A stretch of 64,000 nt of DNA from Mycolicibacterium agri (GCF_002553505.1 NZ_PDCP01000027.1:1-64000); one strand, 5' to 3'; shown: positions 43,089-51,597, counted from the first letter of the stretch. Made by a program: numbers and translations. Notes: generated from the sequence alone by a model not told the origin.

Positions 43089-44876
43089 TTGGATGCGACA
43101 CCATTCGGGCACTATCGGCTTCAGGAGCTGATCGGCCGGGGCGGAATGGGCGAGGTCTACAAGGCCTACGACACCAACACCGACCGCGTCGTCGCACTGA
43201 AGGTACTGCCGTCGCACCTGGCCAAGGACGAGGTCTTCCAGAAGCGGTTCCGGCGCGAGTCGCAGGCCGCCGCAGGCCTGAACGAACCGCATGTGGTGCC
43301 GATCCACGGCTTCGGAGAATTCGACGACAAGCTCTACCTGGACATGCGGCTGATCGAGGGTCGCAACCTCGGCTCGATCATCAGCGACGGCGGCAGGCTG
43401 AAGCCGTCGCTTGCGGTGTCGATCATCGAACAGGTCGCGGCCGCGTTGGACGCCGCGCATGAGCAGGGGCTGATCCACCGCGACGTCAAGCCGTCGAACA
43501 TCCTGATCACCGACCACGACTTCGCCTACCTGATCGATTTCGGGCTGGCCCGCACGGCCGGTCAGCAGGGTCTGACGACCGCGGGCAGCACGCTGGGCAC
43601 GATGGCGTACATGTCGCCCGAGCGCTTCGAGGGCGGCGAGATCGACCCGCGTTCGGATGTCTACGCGCTGACGTGCGTGCTTTATGAATGCCTGACGGGT
43701 TCGCGGCCCTATCCGGTGGACAGCCTCGAGCAGCAGATCGCCCGCCACATCAACGCGCCGCCGCCGAAGCCGTCGGCCACCGACCCGAAGCTGGCCGCGT
43801 TCGACGATGTCATCGCCAAGGGCATGGCGAAGAAGCCGGCCAAGCGCTATCAGACCGCGGGCGAACTCGCGGCCGCGGCGCGGCAGGCGCTCAGCGTGCC
43901 GGTGCGGACGACGGGCGGCGGATCGGGCCGCCACTCCGCGGGGCGGGCAAAGCGCGGTGGACTGTCGGCGCGGGCGGTGGCGCTGGCGGGCGCTGCGGTG
44001 CTGGTGATCGCGGCGCTGGCGGTCGCGGGGTGGCAGCTTTGGGGTGTACGAAGCGAAAGCGGATCCACCTCGCCGACGTCGGCGGTCGCGGAAGGTCCGG
44101 AGGGGATGGTTCCCGAGATCGCGGCGACGCTGCCCGCCGACATCAAGGGGTCCGGCCGGTTGACGATCGGCGTCAACGTGCCGTACGCCCCCAACGAGTT
44201 CAAGAACTCCGGCGGCGACATCGTCGGCTTCGACGTCGACCTGATGAACGCGCTGGCAAAGACGTTGGGCCTCATCCCGGAATACCGCGAGTTCGTGTTC
44301 GAGGACATCATCCCAACGGTGCAGCGCGGCGAGTTGAACGTCGGGATGTCGTCATTCACCGACACTTTCGAGCGTCAGGAACGCGTCGACTTCGTGACGT
44401 ACTTCTCGGCGGGCACGCTGTGGGCGCAGCGCGCCGGATCCGGTGTCGACCCGAACGCCGCGTGCGGGCTGCGGGTCGGGATGACACCGGGCACGACGCA
44501 CGAGACCGTCGAGATTCCCGCCAAGAGCGACCAGTGCGTGGCGGCGGGCCTGCCGCCGGTGCAGGCGGTGGTCTATCCGCGTCAGGACGAGCTGACCACG
44601 GCCTTGATCAACGGCGAGATCGACGCGATTTCGGCGGATTCGCCGGTGACCGGGTTCGCGATCAAGGGCAGCGGCGGCGCCTTGGAGCCGGCAGGCGAGG
44701 TGTTCGACACCGCGCCGTACGGCTGGCCGGTGGCCAAGGGCTCCAGGCTGGCGGAATCGTTGCGGCTGGCGTTGGAGCACGTCATGTCGACCGGCGAGTA
44801 CGCGGCCATCGCGACCAAGTGGGGCGTCGATGCGGGGATGATCGACAAGCCGGTGATCAACGGCGCGGTCAGCTAG
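43089..44876 (+). CDS. Ser/Thr kinase with a solute-binding-protein sensor domain
   Basis: This 595-residue protein joins a kinase to an extracellular family-3 solute-binding domain. The kinase (~8-270) is intact: GRGGMGEVY, VALKVL, HRDVKPSNIL, IDFGLAR, TLGTMAYMSPERF. A transmembrane helix (~298-320) follows a basic segment. Residues ~350-592 match glutamine/glutamate-type binding proteins: LTIGVNVPYAPNEF, GGDIVGFDVDLMNALA, GMSSFTDTFERQERVDF, TALINGEIDAISAD, PVAKGSRLAESL. It should phosphorylate cytoplasmic targets in response to an amino acid or similar ligand outside (inference). The TTG start has AGGAG at 43076-43080. Confidence 0.92.
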   Translation: MDATPFGHYRLQELIGRGGMGEVYKAYDTNTDRVVALKVLPSHLAKDEVFQKRFRRESQAAAGLNEPHVVPIHGFGEFDDKLYLDMRLIEGRNLGSIISDGGRLKPSLAVSIIEQVAAALDAAHEQGLIHRDVKPSNILITDHDFAYLIDFGLARTAGQQGLTTAGSTLGTMAYMSPERFEGGEIDPRSDVYALTCVLYECLTGSRPYPVDSLEQQIARHINAPPPKPSATDPKLAAFDDVIAKGMAKKPAKRYQTAGELAAAARQALSVPVRTTGGGSGRHSAGRAKRGGLSARAVALAGAAVLVIAALAVAGWQLWGVRSESGSTSPTSAVAEGPEGMVPEIAATLPADIKGSGRLTIGVNVPYAPNEFKNSGGDIVGFDVDLMNALAKTLGLIPEYREFVFEDIIPTVQRGELNVGMSSFTDTFERQERVDFVTYFSAGTLWAQRAGSGVDPNAACGLRVGMTPGTTHETVEIPAKSDQCVAAGLPPVQAVVYPRQDELTTALINGEIDAISADSPVTGFAIKGSGGALEPAGEVFDTAPYGWPVAKGSRLAESLRLALEHVMSTGEYAAIATKWGVDAGMIDKPVINGAVS

Positions 44877-44877
44877 T

Positions 44878-45222
44878 TCACCAGTCCAGTGTCGGCTTGC
44901 GGTCGGTGAGCTTCTGCAGGACCCATTGGTTGAGCGAAACGGCTTGCTCGTTGGCTTCCATCACCAGCCGGGCGTGCAGGTTGCGCGACATGCGGACCAT
45001 GAAACGACCGCTGAAGTTCCTCTCGGACAACGGTTTCGGTGGTTCGAGGCCGAAGACCTCTTCGCGTTCTTGGAGGTAGGCGACGACGGCGGCCTCGGCG
45101 CGGGCGAGGGCCTCCTGCGCGGTCGGAGCCGTCGCGAAGAGTCCGTCGATCTCCAGGCACCGGGCGAAATATTGGACGCTGTCCTCCGACCACTCCACGC
45201 GGTAGGTGTAGTGGGTGTCCAC
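44878..45222 (-). CDS. Orphan HicB-family antitoxin-like protein
   Basis: This 114-residue protein has a HicB-like N-terminal domain (YRVEWSEDSVQYFARCLEI, EALARAEAAVVAYL) and a C-terminal ribbon-helix-helix DNA-binding part (NFSGRFMVRMSRNLHARL then SLNQWVLQKL). HicB normally neutralises the HicA RNase, whose gene is adjacent; none is seen on either side. It may act as a stand-alone repressor or partner a distant toxin. It ends 1 base from the kinase stop, convergent. Confidence 0.82.
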   Translation of the reverse strand: MDTHYTYRVEWSEDSVQYFARCLEIDGLFATAPTAQEALARAEAAVVAYLQEREEVFGLEPPKPLSERNFSGRFMVRMSRNLHARLVMEANEQAVSLNQWVLQKLTDRKPTLDW

Positions 45223-45242
45223 GCCCCGACGCTACCGTGCGG

Positions 45243-45278
45243 GAAAGCGTGCTCCCGACACGAGTTTCGGGCGCTTTC
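45243..45278. repeat. Hairpin in the hicB upstream region
   Basis: GAAAGCG (45243-45249) pairs with CGCTTTC (45272-45278), and CCCGA (45254-45258) with TCGGG (45267-45271). Unlike the other palindromes it lies between divergent genes, so it may be an operator or attenuator. Confidence 0.4.
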
Positions 45279-45372
45279 GTCACTCCAGTCACAAAATCGG
45301 AACCGATAGTGCCCGTCGAATTGTGGCACCAGATGCGGTACCACAAACGCGCCTGCTCGGTAAGTTGACCAT

Positions 45373-45975
45373 GTGGTCGATGCCCCGCTGAGCTACCTCT
45401 GGCTGGCCGTCCTGTTCGTCACCACGCGCATCCAGCGGTCGGCCGGGCGGCACGGCGGCAAGCGGATTCAGCGCGCGCATTCCACCAACCTGCGCCGTCT
45501 GCGCTCCGAGCCGTCGCGGGTGCTCGCGGCGATCCTGTTCTGGCTCGACGACCCGAGATGGTGGCCCTACGTGCCGATGTTCGTCGGCGTCGTCGCGCCG
45601 GCCGAACGCCGATTGGGTTCGTGGCGTTGGCTTTTCGTCGGCATCGCGGCGCACGTCATCGGGACCCTTGTTGGGCAGAGCTTTCTGCGGCTGCTGATCC
45701 ACCGCGGCAGGGCGCCTCAGCGCTTGGTGAACGCACGCGACGTCGGCGCCAGCTACTTCATGCTCGGCGTGGCAGGCGCGTTGTCCGGCTACGTGGTTCG
45801 GCCGTGGCGGCGACGGTGCCAAGTCGCGGCGCTCGGCGCGCTGAGCGTCAACGCCATCGCGCGGCCGACCTTCACCGAGGTCGGCCATCTGACGGCCTTT
45901 CTCGTCGGGCTCGCAGCCGTTCCCCTTGCACCCGACCGCGAACGTCTGCCCTATCCGCGCGGGAGGGGACGCTGA
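45373..45975 (+). CDS. Rhomboid-like integral membrane protein
   Basis: This 200-residue protein has about five hydrophobic segments. NARDVGASYFMLGVAGALSG and the late EVGHLTAFLVGL resemble the positions of the rhomboid Ser and His helices. The exact GxSG is not present (GASYF), so proteolysis is unproven. Mycobacteria carry several such rhomboid-like proteins. The GTG at 45373 is used; it ends 25 bases before the convergent phosphotransferase gene. Confidence 0.7.
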   Translation: MVDAPLSYLWLAVLFVTTRIQRSAGRHGGKRIQRAHSTNLRRLRSEPSRVLAAILFWLDDPRWWPYVPMFVGVVAPAERRLGSWRWLFVGIAAHVIGTLVGQSFLRLLIHRGRAPQRLVNARDVGASYFMLGVAGALSGYVVRPWRRRCQVAALGALSVNAIARPTFTEVGHLTAFLVGLAAVPLAPDRERLPYPRGRGR

Positions 45976-46000
45976 TGTGCCGCAGCCCAACCAACGCAGT

Positions 46001-46795
46001 TCACTCCTGGACTGCCTTGACCAGAGCGACATACTTCGTCATGTTCGAAGGGTCGCGCGTCGCCTCCCGCACCGCCCGCGCGATGACCCACGCGCGGGCG
46101 CGGTCCTCGTCGAACCCAGCCGCGTCGACCAGCGCGAAAAACCGCCGCTGCACACCGAAACGAACGCTTCGGCCCGTGCCGAGCTCATCCCAGCGGTGCC
46201 ACAGCATGGGCGCGATCTCGTAGGCCGGATCACCGTTCACCGCACGGGGCGCAATCGCCAACCACCGCGACCGCTCACCGGCGAGCACCTTGCCGTAGTG
46301 CAGATTCCCGTGCAGCACATGCGAATCCGGCACCGACGACAACTCCCGGCACAGCGCGACAGCCTGCTCGACCAGCCGATGCGGCACAGGCGCGCTGCGC
46401 GGCAGCGCCGACAACTCGTCGGCCCACTGCACCAGCAGCCCGGAAAGCGACGGCAACTGCGGCATGGCAGGCACATGCAGCGCCCGATACAGCTCGACGA
46501 CCGCCGCGCACGCGTCGACGTCGGACAACGACTCCAGAGACGACGGCCCCGCCCGCTCCAACAACAGCGCGCGCCGGTGCGGGTCGGCCCGCAACAGCCG
46601 CACCGCACCCGAGCCGCCCCACCGCCTCAGCACCAGATGCTCGTGCTCGGAGTGGCCCACCTTCGCCACCGCCGGCGATCCGTCCGCCGTCCGCACCGGC
46701 ACGACAACAGCGTGGGAGCCGCGGACGGCCGAACCGTCCAACCGCAGATCCCACTCGTCGACCAGTTCGCCGACCAACCGATCAACCAAAGTCAC
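46001..46795 (-). CDS. Aminoglycoside/hydroxyurea phosphotransferase-like protein, active site altered
   Basis: This 264-residue protein has the fold of the APH(6)/hydroxyurea kinase family: VAKVGHSEHEHLVLRRW (ATP lobe), LLLERAGPSSLE hinge, and GDPAYEIAPMLWHRWDEL near residue 200. The catalytic loop normally HGDLHxxN reads HGNLHYGK. The Mg-binding DPK motif reads IAPRA, so the catalytic Asp, the loop Asn and the metal Asp are all changed. Drug phosphorylation is therefore doubtful. GTG 46795 overlaps the stop of paoC, so it is translated with the oxidoreductase operon. Confidence 0.82.
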   Translation of the reverse strand: MTLVDRLVGELVDEWDLRLDGSAVRGSHAVVVPVRTADGSPAVAKVGHSEHEHLVLRRWGGSGAVRLLRADPHRRALLLERAGPSSLESLSDVDACAAVVELYRALHVPAMPQLPSLSGLLVQWADELSALPRSAPVPHRLVEQAVALCRELSSVPDSHVLHGNLHYGKVLAGERSRWLAIAPRAVNGDPAYEIAPMLWHRWDELGTGRSVRFGVQRRFFALVDAAGFDEDRARAWVIARAVREATRDPSNMTKYVALVKAVQE

Positions 46796-48885
46796 GTCAA
46801 CAGCGCGTCGCACATCACCGGTAAGTCTCGCACCCGCACACCGCTTGCGTGATAGACGGCGTTCACCACAGCCGCCGCGGACCCGACGATGCCGATCTCG
46901 CCCGCTCCGCGCGAACCCATCGGATTCGAGTACGGGTCGACGTCGTCCAACCAGATCGCGTCGATCTCGGGGATGTCCGCATGCGAGCTGATGTGGTACG
47001 TGGCCAGGTCCTGCGTCACCACGTGCCCGAAGCGGTGATCGCGAAAACCCTCCTCGTGCAACGCCATCGACAGCCCCATTGTCATGCCGCCGATGAACTG
47101 CGAGCGCACCGTCGTCGGATTGATCACCCGGCCCACCGAGAACACGCCCAGCATCCGCGACACATGGATCTCGCCGGTGTGGGTGCTGACCCGCGCCTCG
47201 ACGAAATGCGCGCCGAACGAGTACATCGCGCGCTCCTTGGCCTCCGGATTCTCCGGCGCATCGGCAACGCTGACGGCGCCCACCTCGGGATTCGAGCCGT
47301 GCGAGCGCCGAAATTCCCGCGCCGCAGCCACAATCGCGCGGCCCCACGAGCTGATGCCCGACGAACCGCCCTCCACCGACGCCGTGGGCAACGCGCTGTC
47401 GCCGATCTGCAACTCGACGCCCGACAATGAGCAGTCCAGCGCGTCGGCCGCGATCTGCGACAGTGCCGTCCACGTGCCGGTGCCGATGTCGGCCGCGCCG
47501 ATCTGCACGACGTAGCGGTCCGGCGCTGCATACTCGATGCGCGCCGAGTTGCCCGGCTGGATCATCGCCGGGTACACCGACGACGCCACACCGGTGCCCA
47601 CCAGCCATTCACCGTCACGCCGCACCCCTGGCGTGGGATCCCGTGGCGCCCAACCGAACCGATCGGCTCCGGTGCGCAGACACTCCACCAGCCGGCGGTC
47701 CGACCACGGATGCCCCGTCTCGGGGTCGACGTCGGGCTCGTTGCGCACCCGCAGCTCGATCGGGTCGAGCCCGCACGCCACGGCCAGCTCGTCCATCGCG
47801 ACCTCGAGGCCGTACATGCCGGGGCACTCGCCTGGCGCCCGCATCCAGAACGGCACCGGAACATCAAGCGCCGCCAACCGATGCGACGTCGAGCGGTTGG
47901 CACCGGCGTACATCATCCGCGACGGTACGGCGGTCTGCTCGGCGTACTCCTTGACCGTCGCGGTCTGTTCGACGACGTCGTGGCTGATCGCTGTCAGCGT
48001 GCCGTCCCGTCGCGCACCCAGCCGGATGTGCTGAATGGTCGGCGTGCGATACCCCGCGATCGCGAACGTCTGCTGTCGCGCAAGCGCCAACTTCACCGGG
48101 CGTCCGCTGACCCGTTGCGCGGCCATCGCGGCGAGAATGTTGTGCGAGTGCGGCGCCCCCTTCGAGCCGAAGCCGCCGCCGACATGCTTGGCGATGACGC
48201 GCACCTGCTCCTTGTCGAGGCCGAACGACGTCGCCAGCTGCTCGCGGACGACGTGCACGCCCTGGGTGGAGTCGTACATCGTCAACTGCGGCCGATCGCC
48301 GTCGGCCGACCAAATCGCAATGCACGCATGCGGTTCCATGGGGTTGTTGTGCTCGTGCGGCGTGCTGTACGTTTCGTCGACGACGACATCGGCCTCGCGA
48401 AGCGCCGCCTCCACGTCGCCTTCCGAGGTGTCGGTGGGAAACGAGGCGTTCACCTCCTCCGGCGCATACAGCTGCGGATGGTCGGCGCGCAGCTCGGTGT
48501 CGTGGGCGGCCGCCTCGTAGTGCACCTGTACGAGATCAGCTGCATCCCGGGCGATTTCGGCGGTCTCGGCGATGACGCCGCCGATCAGCTGGCCCCGGTA
48601 GTGCACCTGGTCGTCCTGCAGGATCGTCAGGTCGCCGTCGGAGGTGTCGGCCAGCGGCGGTGCGTCGAACATGCTGAAGACGTCGACGACACCGTCGACG
48701 GCCTGCGCCTCGGTGGTATAGATGGCCTTGACCCGTCCGCGGGCGATGGTGGCCTGCACCGGATGCAGGTACAGCGGGTCGTCGACGGGATGCTCGACGG
48801 CATACGGCGCGGCGCCGGTCACCTTTGCGGGCCCGTCGAGCCGGGTGACGCGGGTGCCGATGACCCGCGGCTGAAGGGCCGTCAC
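46792..48885 (-). CDS. paoC: Aldehyde oxidoreductase, molybdenum subunit (PaoC-like)
   Basis: This 697-residue subunit of the xanthine-oxidase family binds the molybdopterin cofactor. VGGGFGSKGAPH near residue 240, RAPGECPGMYGLEVAMDELA near 350, GAADIGTGTWTALSQIAADAL near 465 and the catalytic Glu in SRGAGEIGIVGSA near 670 are visible. Family members oxidise aldehydes or heterocycles with water as oxygen source. GTG 48885 overlaps the upstream stop. Substrate is not readable; PaoC relatives act on aromatic aldehydes. Confidence 0.9.
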   Translation of the reverse strand: MTALQPRVIGTRVTRLDGPAKVTGAAPYAVEHPVDDPLYLHPVQATIARGRVKAIYTTEAQAVDGVVDVFSMFDAPPLADTSDGDLTILQDDQVHYRGQLIGGVIAETAEIARDAADLVQVHYEAAAHDTELRADHPQLYAPEEVNASFPTDTSEGDVEAALREADVVVDETYSTPHEHNNPMEPHACIAIWSADGDRPQLTMYDSTQGVHVVREQLATSFGLDKEQVRVIAKHVGGGFGSKGAPHSHNILAAMAAQRVSGRPVKLALARQQTFAIAGYRTPTIQHIRLGARRDGTLTAISHDVVEQTATVKEYAEQTAVPSRMMYAGANRSTSHRLAALDVPVPFWMRAPGECPGMYGLEVAMDELAVACGLDPIELRVRNEPDVDPETGHPWSDRRLVECLRTGADRFGWAPRDPTPGVRRDGEWLVGTGVASSVYPAMIQPGNSARIEYAAPDRYVVQIGAADIGTGTWTALSQIAADALDCSLSGVELQIGDSALPTASVEGGSSGISSWGRAIVAAAREFRRSHGSNPEVGAVSVADAPENPEAKERAMYSFGAHFVEARVSTHTGEIHVSRMLGVFSVGRVINPTTVRSQFIGGMTMGLSMALHEEGFRDHRFGHVVTQDLATYHISSHADIPEIDAIWLDDVDPYSNPMGSRGAGEIGIVGSAAAVVNAVYHASGVRVRDLPVMCDALLT

Positions 48886-49892
48886 AGCTGCCGCCCTTCC
48901 GCCAGCGCGGTCAGCGTCGCGACGATGGTCCGCCGCGTAAGCTCCACCTTGAACTCGTTGCCCGCCAACGGTTTCGCCTCGACCAGCTCCGCTTCGGCGG
49001 CTGCGCGGAAGCTGTCAGAAGAAACTGGCGAGCCGACGAGCCTCTTCTCGACCCGTCGCGCTCGCCAGGGCTTGTGGGCCACCCCGCCCAGCGCGACGCG
49101 CGCCGAGGTGACAGTGCCGTCAGTGCCGTCGGTGCCGTCGTCGACGACCAATTCAGCGGCCACCGACGTCAACGCGAACGCGAACGACGCGCGGTCGCGC
49201 ACCTTTCGATACGTCGAGCGCGCACCGGCAGGCGGCGCAGGAATCTCCACCGCCGTGATGAGCGCGCCCGGCGGCAGCACAGTGTCCTGCTCCGGCCGGT
49301 CGTCGGGCAATCGGTGAAACTCCGTCACCGGCACACGGTGTTCGCCGTCGCCGTCGACGAACACCACGACCGCGTCGAGTGCGGCCATCGCGACGGCCAT
49401 GTCGGACGGGTGCACCGCCACGCAGTGCTCGGAGGCGCCGAGTATGGCGTGGTAGCGCACGTAGCCGCCGATCGCCGAACAGCCTTCGCCGGGTGTGCGC
49501 TTGTTGCACGGCGTGGTGATGTCCTGGAAGTACACACAGCGCGTGCGCTGCAACAGGTTCCCCGCCGTCGTCGCCAGATTGCGCAGTTGACCCGACGCCG
49601 CCGACAGCAGCGCTCGCGCCAGCACGGGATAGCGGCTGCGGACCACAGGATGCGCGGCCAGGTCGCTGTTGCGGACGTCGGCGCCGATGCGCAGCCCGCC
49701 GTCGGGCAACTGCTCGATGTCGGTCAGCGGCAGATGTCCGACGTCGACCACGAGGCCGGGCGCGACGACACCCAGCTTCATGTGGTCGACCAGGTTGGTG
49801 CCGCCTGCCAGGAACACGGCGTCGGGTCGGTCGGCGACCGCGGTGACGGCGTCGGCGACGCTGGTGGCGCGGTGGTAGTCGAACGGCCTCAT
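48882..49892 (-). CDS. paoB: Aldehyde oxidoreductase, FAD and 4Fe-4S subunit (PaoB-like)
   Basis: This 336-residue subunit carries the FAD-binding fold of CoxM/XdhB proteins (AGGTNLVDHMKLGV near residue 33, TTAGNLLQRTRC near 110). It also has a Cys-rich insertion: CVYFQDITTPCNKRTPGEGC. That loop binds an extra 4Fe-4S cluster in PaoB and 4-hydroxybenzoyl-CoA reductase and sets this enzyme apart from CO dehydrogenase. The start at 49892 overlaps the small-subunit stop (ATGA). Confidence 0.9.
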   Translation of the reverse strand: MRPFDYHRATSVADAVTAVADRPDAVFLAGGTNLVDHMKLGVVAPGLVVDVGHLPLTDIEQLPDGGLRIGADVRNSDLAAHPVVRSRYPVLARALLSAASGQLRNLATTAGNLLQRTRCVYFQDITTPCNKRTPGEGCSAIGGYVRYHAILGASEHCVAVHPSDMAVAMAALDAVVVFVDGDGEHRVPVTEFHRLPDDRPEQDTVLPPGALITAVEIPAPPAGARSTYRKVRDRASFAFALTSVAAELVVDDGTDGTDGTVTSARVALGGVAHKPWRARRVEKRLVGSPVSSDSFRAAAEAELVEAKPLAGNEFKVELTRRTIVATLTALAEGRQL

Positions 49893-50419
49893 CGGGCGGC
49901 CCCGTGCGGATGCGCGTCGTGGATCGCGGCGACGATGTTCGGATACGCCGCGCAGCGGCACAGGTTGCCGCTCATGCGCTCGCGGATCTCGGCGTCGGAC
50001 AGTTCCGGAACGCCGTCGAGATCAGCGGTGACGAAGCTGGGTTGGCCCGCCTTGAGCTCGTCGAGCATGCCGACCGCCGAGCAGATCTGGCCGGGTGTGC
50101 AGTAGCCGCACTGGAATCCGTCGTGCTCGAGGAACGCCTCGGCGATCGGGTGCAGCGCGTCGGCGTTGCCCAGCCCTGCGGCCGTGACGATCTCGGCGCC
50201 GTCGTGGGCGACCGCCAACGCCAGGCATGAGGTCGCGCGCCTGCCGTCCAACAGGACCGTGCACGACCCGCACTGGCCGTGATCGCACCCCTTCTTCGGG
50301 GCGGTCACGCCGAGGCGTTCGCGTAGCAGGTCCAGCAGCGTGACGCGGTTGTCGACGCGCACGGTGTGGGCGGTGCCGTCGACCTCCAACGTGATCTCGG
50401 TGAAGTGGGCTGACTCCAT
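49889..50419 (-). CDS. paoA: Aldehyde oxidoreductase, 2Fe-2S subunit (PaoA-like)
   Basis: This 176-residue iron-sulfur subunit has the plant-type ferredoxin cluster CDHGQCGSCTVLLDGRR ending in TSCLAL, and the second cluster in GFQCGYCTPGQI and GNLCRCAAYPNI. There is no Tat signal, unlike E. coli PaoA, so the complex should be cytoplasmic. It is the first gene of the paoABC order. ATG 50419 (MESAHF) is preferred over TTG 50443. Confidence 0.92.
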   Translation of the reverse strand: MESAHFTEITLEVDGTAHTVRVDNRVTLLDLLRERLGVTAPKKGCDHGQCGSCTVLLDGRRATSCLALAVAHDGAEIVTAAGLGNADALHPIAEAFLEHDGFQCGYCTPGQICSAVGMLDELKAGQPSFVTADLDGVPELSDAEIRERMSGNLCRCAAYPNIVAAIHDAHPHGAAR

Positions 50420-50470
50420 CGAACCGGCGTACCCAGGTGGCAAATGCTGAAACGGGGCCCGCCGCCACGG

Positions 50471-51484
50471 TCAGCGCACGACGATGGTGTGCTCGCCGGC
50501 GGGCACCAACTCGCCGATGACCGGCGCGCCGGGGATCTCGCCCGCGATCAACAGCCCACCGGAGGTCTGCGCGTCGGCCAGCAGCAGCGCCTCGTCCTCG
50601 TCGATCGCCGAGAGGTCGATGTGCGGGCGCACCCAGTCCAGGTTGCGGCGCGTGCCGCCGCTGACGTAGCCGTGCGCCAGCGCTTCGCGGGCGCCGTCGA
50701 TGTACGGCACCGCGGCGGTGTCGACGACGGCGGTCACGCCGCTGGCGCGCGCCAGCTTGTGCAGATGTCCCAGCAACCCGAAGCCCGTGACGTCGGTCGC
50801 GCAGTCGACACCGGCCGCCAGCGCAGCGGCAGAGGCGTCGGCGTTGAGCGTCGTCATCACCTCGATCGCTTGCGGAAACACGTCGCCGGTGGCCTTGTGC
50901 CTGCTGTTGAGCACCCCGACGCCCAGCGGCTTGGTCAGCGACAGCGGTGTGCCTGGTTTGCCGGAGTCGTTGCGCAGCAAGCGATTTGGGTCGGCTATCC
51001 CCGTCACGGCCAGGCCGTACTTGGGCTCGGGGTCGTCGACGCTGTGCCCGCCGGCGAGGTGGCAGCCTGCTTCTGAACAGACGTCCATGCCGCCGCGCAG
51101 CGTCTCGGCGGCCAGCTCGAACGGCAGCACATCGCGCGGCCAGCCGAGCAGGTTGACCGCCACCACCGGCCGACCGCCCATCGCGTAGACGTCGGACAGC
51201 GCGTTGGTCGCCGCGATGCGGCCCCAGTCGTAGGGGTCGTCGACGACCGGCGTGAAGAAGTCCGTCGTCGCGATCAAGGCGCTGCCGCCGTCGATCCGGA
51301 CCGCGGCGGCGTCGTCACCGTCGTCCAGCCCGACGAGAAGCTCGCCGACGGGATCGCGCGGCCGCGCCTTGGTCAGGCCGCGGACCACGTCCTCCAGCTC
51401 GCCGGGTGGGATCTTGCACGCGCAGCCGCCGCCGTGGGCGTACTGGGTCAGTCGGTAGGTCACGGTCTCCATCGTGCCTGCCAT
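50471..51484 (-). CDS. selD: Selenide, water dikinase
   Basis: This enzyme of about 337 residues makes selenophosphate from selenide and ATP, the selenium donor for selenocysteine. The catalytic region is AHGGGCACKIPPGEL (Cys and Lys; some relatives have selenocysteine here). DDGDDAAAVRID, ATNALSDVYAMGG, LAGGHSVDDPEPKYGLAVTG and DVTGFGLLGHLHKLA follow in family order. The start may be 51484 (MAGT) or 51472 (METV). It is divergent from the selenocysteine tRNA, 18 bases away. Confidence 0.95.
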   Translation of the reverse strand: MAGTMETVTYRLTQYAHGGGCACKIPPGELEDVVRGLTKARPRDPVGELLVGLDDGDDAAAVRIDGGSALIATTDFFTPVVDDPYDWGRIAATNALSDVYAMGGRPVVAVNLLGWPRDVLPFELAAETLRGGMDVCSEAGCHLAGGHSVDDPEPKYGLAVTGIADPNRLLRNDSGKPGTPLSLTKPLGVGVLNSRHKATGDVFPQAIEVMTTLNADASAAALAAGVDCATDVTGFGLLGHLHKLARASGVTAVVDTAAVPYIDGAREALAHGYVSGGTRRNLDWVRPHIDLSAIDEDEALLLADAQTSGGLLIAGEIPGAPVIGELVPAGEHTIVVR

Positions 51485-51502
51485 GATGAAGCCATGGGCC
51501 AG

Positions 51503-51597
51503 GGAGGCGTATCCGATCTGGTGATCGGCACGATCTTCAAAATCGCTGAGCGGCAGATGCTGTCGCTGGCGGGTTCGATTCCCGTCCGCCTCCGCCA
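51503..51597 (+). tRNA. selC: Selenocysteine tRNA (anticodon TCA)
   Basis: A 95-base tRNA-Sec with encoded GCCA end. The acceptor GGAGGCG (51503-51509) pairs with CGCCTCC (51587-51593). The D arm is six base pairs with a four-base loop (51513-51528). The anticodon loop CTTCAAA has TCA at 51537-51539. A long variable arm of eight pairs (51549-51556 with 51560-51567) and a TTCGATT T-loop follow. Counting pairs, acceptor plus T arm can be 7+6 instead of the usual bacterial 8+5. Confidence 0.95.

Noticed and set aside
41974-43934. Large minus-strand frames across the two kinases
   Set aside because: Both are shadows; the kinase motifs are unambiguous on the plus strand.
46796-47608. Upstream extension of the phosphotransferase-like protein
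   Set aside because: The extra sequence is antisense-frame composition inside paoC; the GTG at 46795 gives a natural start overlapping the paoC stop.
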